Shown here one piece after another: positions 63,642 to 64,000 of a DNA stretch of 64,000 nt. Position 1 is the stretch's first letter. Every line of letters begins with the position of its first letter. This DNA is from Sphingomonas mollis (lineage in GTDB: Bacteria > Pseudomonadota > Alphaproteobacteria > Sphingomonadales > Sphingomonadaceae). The DNA lies in assembly GCF_016427505.1 (NCBI RefSeq), contig NZ_JAELXS010000007.1, positions 62,001 to 126,000 on the forward strand, written 5' to 3'. Both the position numbers and the translations under genes were made by a program. The notes beneath the pieces are model-generated. The model did not search any database and was not told where the DNA came from. It saw nothing but the letters and a program-made list of their open reading frames with translations.

Positions 63642-64000
63642 TCAGGAAAGCGCCGCCGGTATCGTCACCGTCACGGCCAACCCGCCACCCGGCGCCTCGT
63701 CCAGCGACAGGCCACCGCCGTGCAGCGCCACCAGATCGCGGACGATCGCCAGCCCGAAGCCATGGCCGTCCCCACGCTCGTCCAGTCGCACGCCCGGATC
63801 GGTGGCGCGCTGACGATCGGCAGCGGCGATGCCCGGGCCGTCATCGATCACCGACAACCGGACCATCCGATCCTCGCGAGCCGCCACGATCCGCACCGCG
63901 CTTTTGGCATGGCGGGCGGCATTGTCGATCAGATTGCCGACGATCTCGTCCAGATCATGCGCATCGAGACGTACGGCGAGGTCGGCCGGAATGGCAGCGT
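63642..64000 (-). CDS. sensor histidine kinase, C-terminal part (cut by window end)
   Basis: The last ~119 residues of a histidine kinase: N box DEIVGNLIDNAARHAKSAV, G1 SVIDDGPGIAAADR, G2 GDGHGFGLAIVRDLVALHGG, and the closing VTVTIPAAL. The HisKA domain and sensor lie beyond the right edge. A response regulator gene would be expected upstream of it. Confidence 0.93.
   Translation of the reverse strand, partial: AAIPADLAVRLDAHDLDEIVGNLIDNAARHAKSAVRIVAAREDRMVRLSVIDDGPGIAAADRQRATDPGVRLDERGDGHGFGLAIVRDLVALHGGGLSLDEAPGGGLAVTVTIPAALS

Overview
This is a 64 kb chromosomal window from a high-GC alphaproteobacterium, most likely Sphingomonas or a close sphingomonad. The evidence is a PEPxxWA-type sorting tail, DUF3297 and DUF1489 proteins, a bioFDA operon beside remains of a rhodobacterial-type gene transfer agent (GTA), an Atm1 exporter like that solved from Novosphingobium, and sphingomonad-style palindromic repeats between genes. 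I saw no rRNA, tRNA or CRISPR array. Genes lie on both strands, mostly in short operons with 4-bp stop/start overlaps.

Layout. 1-12 kb: housekeeping and small genes (cyclophilin, MgtE, a TelA/XpaC-like pair, a PEP-CTERM protein, TypA, a shikimate dehydrogenase-like enzyme, EVE, DUF3297, a PRISE-type SDR). 12.1-13.9 kb: a less GC-rich islet with a coiled-coil/winged-helix protein, a VapD-like (Cas2-fold) protein and a frameshifted transposase remnant. 13.9-18.8 kb: an ABC-F ATPase and bioF-bioD-bioA. 18.8-20.5 kb: a collapsed GTA cluster behind a near-consensus promoter and a three-tier hairpin leader. 20.9-25.4 kb: OmpA, a TetR/DUF4188 pair, YgfZ and dihydroorotase. 25.4-26.9 kb: three successive pseudogenes, including a shattered acyl-CoA carboxylase beta subunit. 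27-40.6 kb: DUF72, hemC-hemD-mitofilin-like, tsaD-gpsA, AsmA, an SDHAF4-like protein, RsmB, rpe, heparinase II/III and purH. 40.7-49.7 kb: a flippase, polA, a class A beta-lactamase-like lipoprotein, nadB and small unknowns around a 30-bp palindrome. 49.8-64 kb: an O-antigen ligase-like protein, an ABC ATPase, a zf-CHCC protein, tldD, ccdAB, glnK-amtB behind a consensus sigma-54 promoter, a sulfurtransferase/phosphatase operon, recQ, a pseudoprotease, a GNAT protein, an Atm1-like exporter and the 3' end of a histidine kinase gene.

At least six families of inverted-repeat element occupy gene ends. Two families occur twice with recognisable divergence, and one pair appears to supply the TAA stop codon of the gene it follows. 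The most unusual items are the GTA collapse with its still-promoter-like upstream region, the VapD islet with an overlapping leader ORF, the pseudogene row, and the 30-bp palindrome at 48.6 kb.
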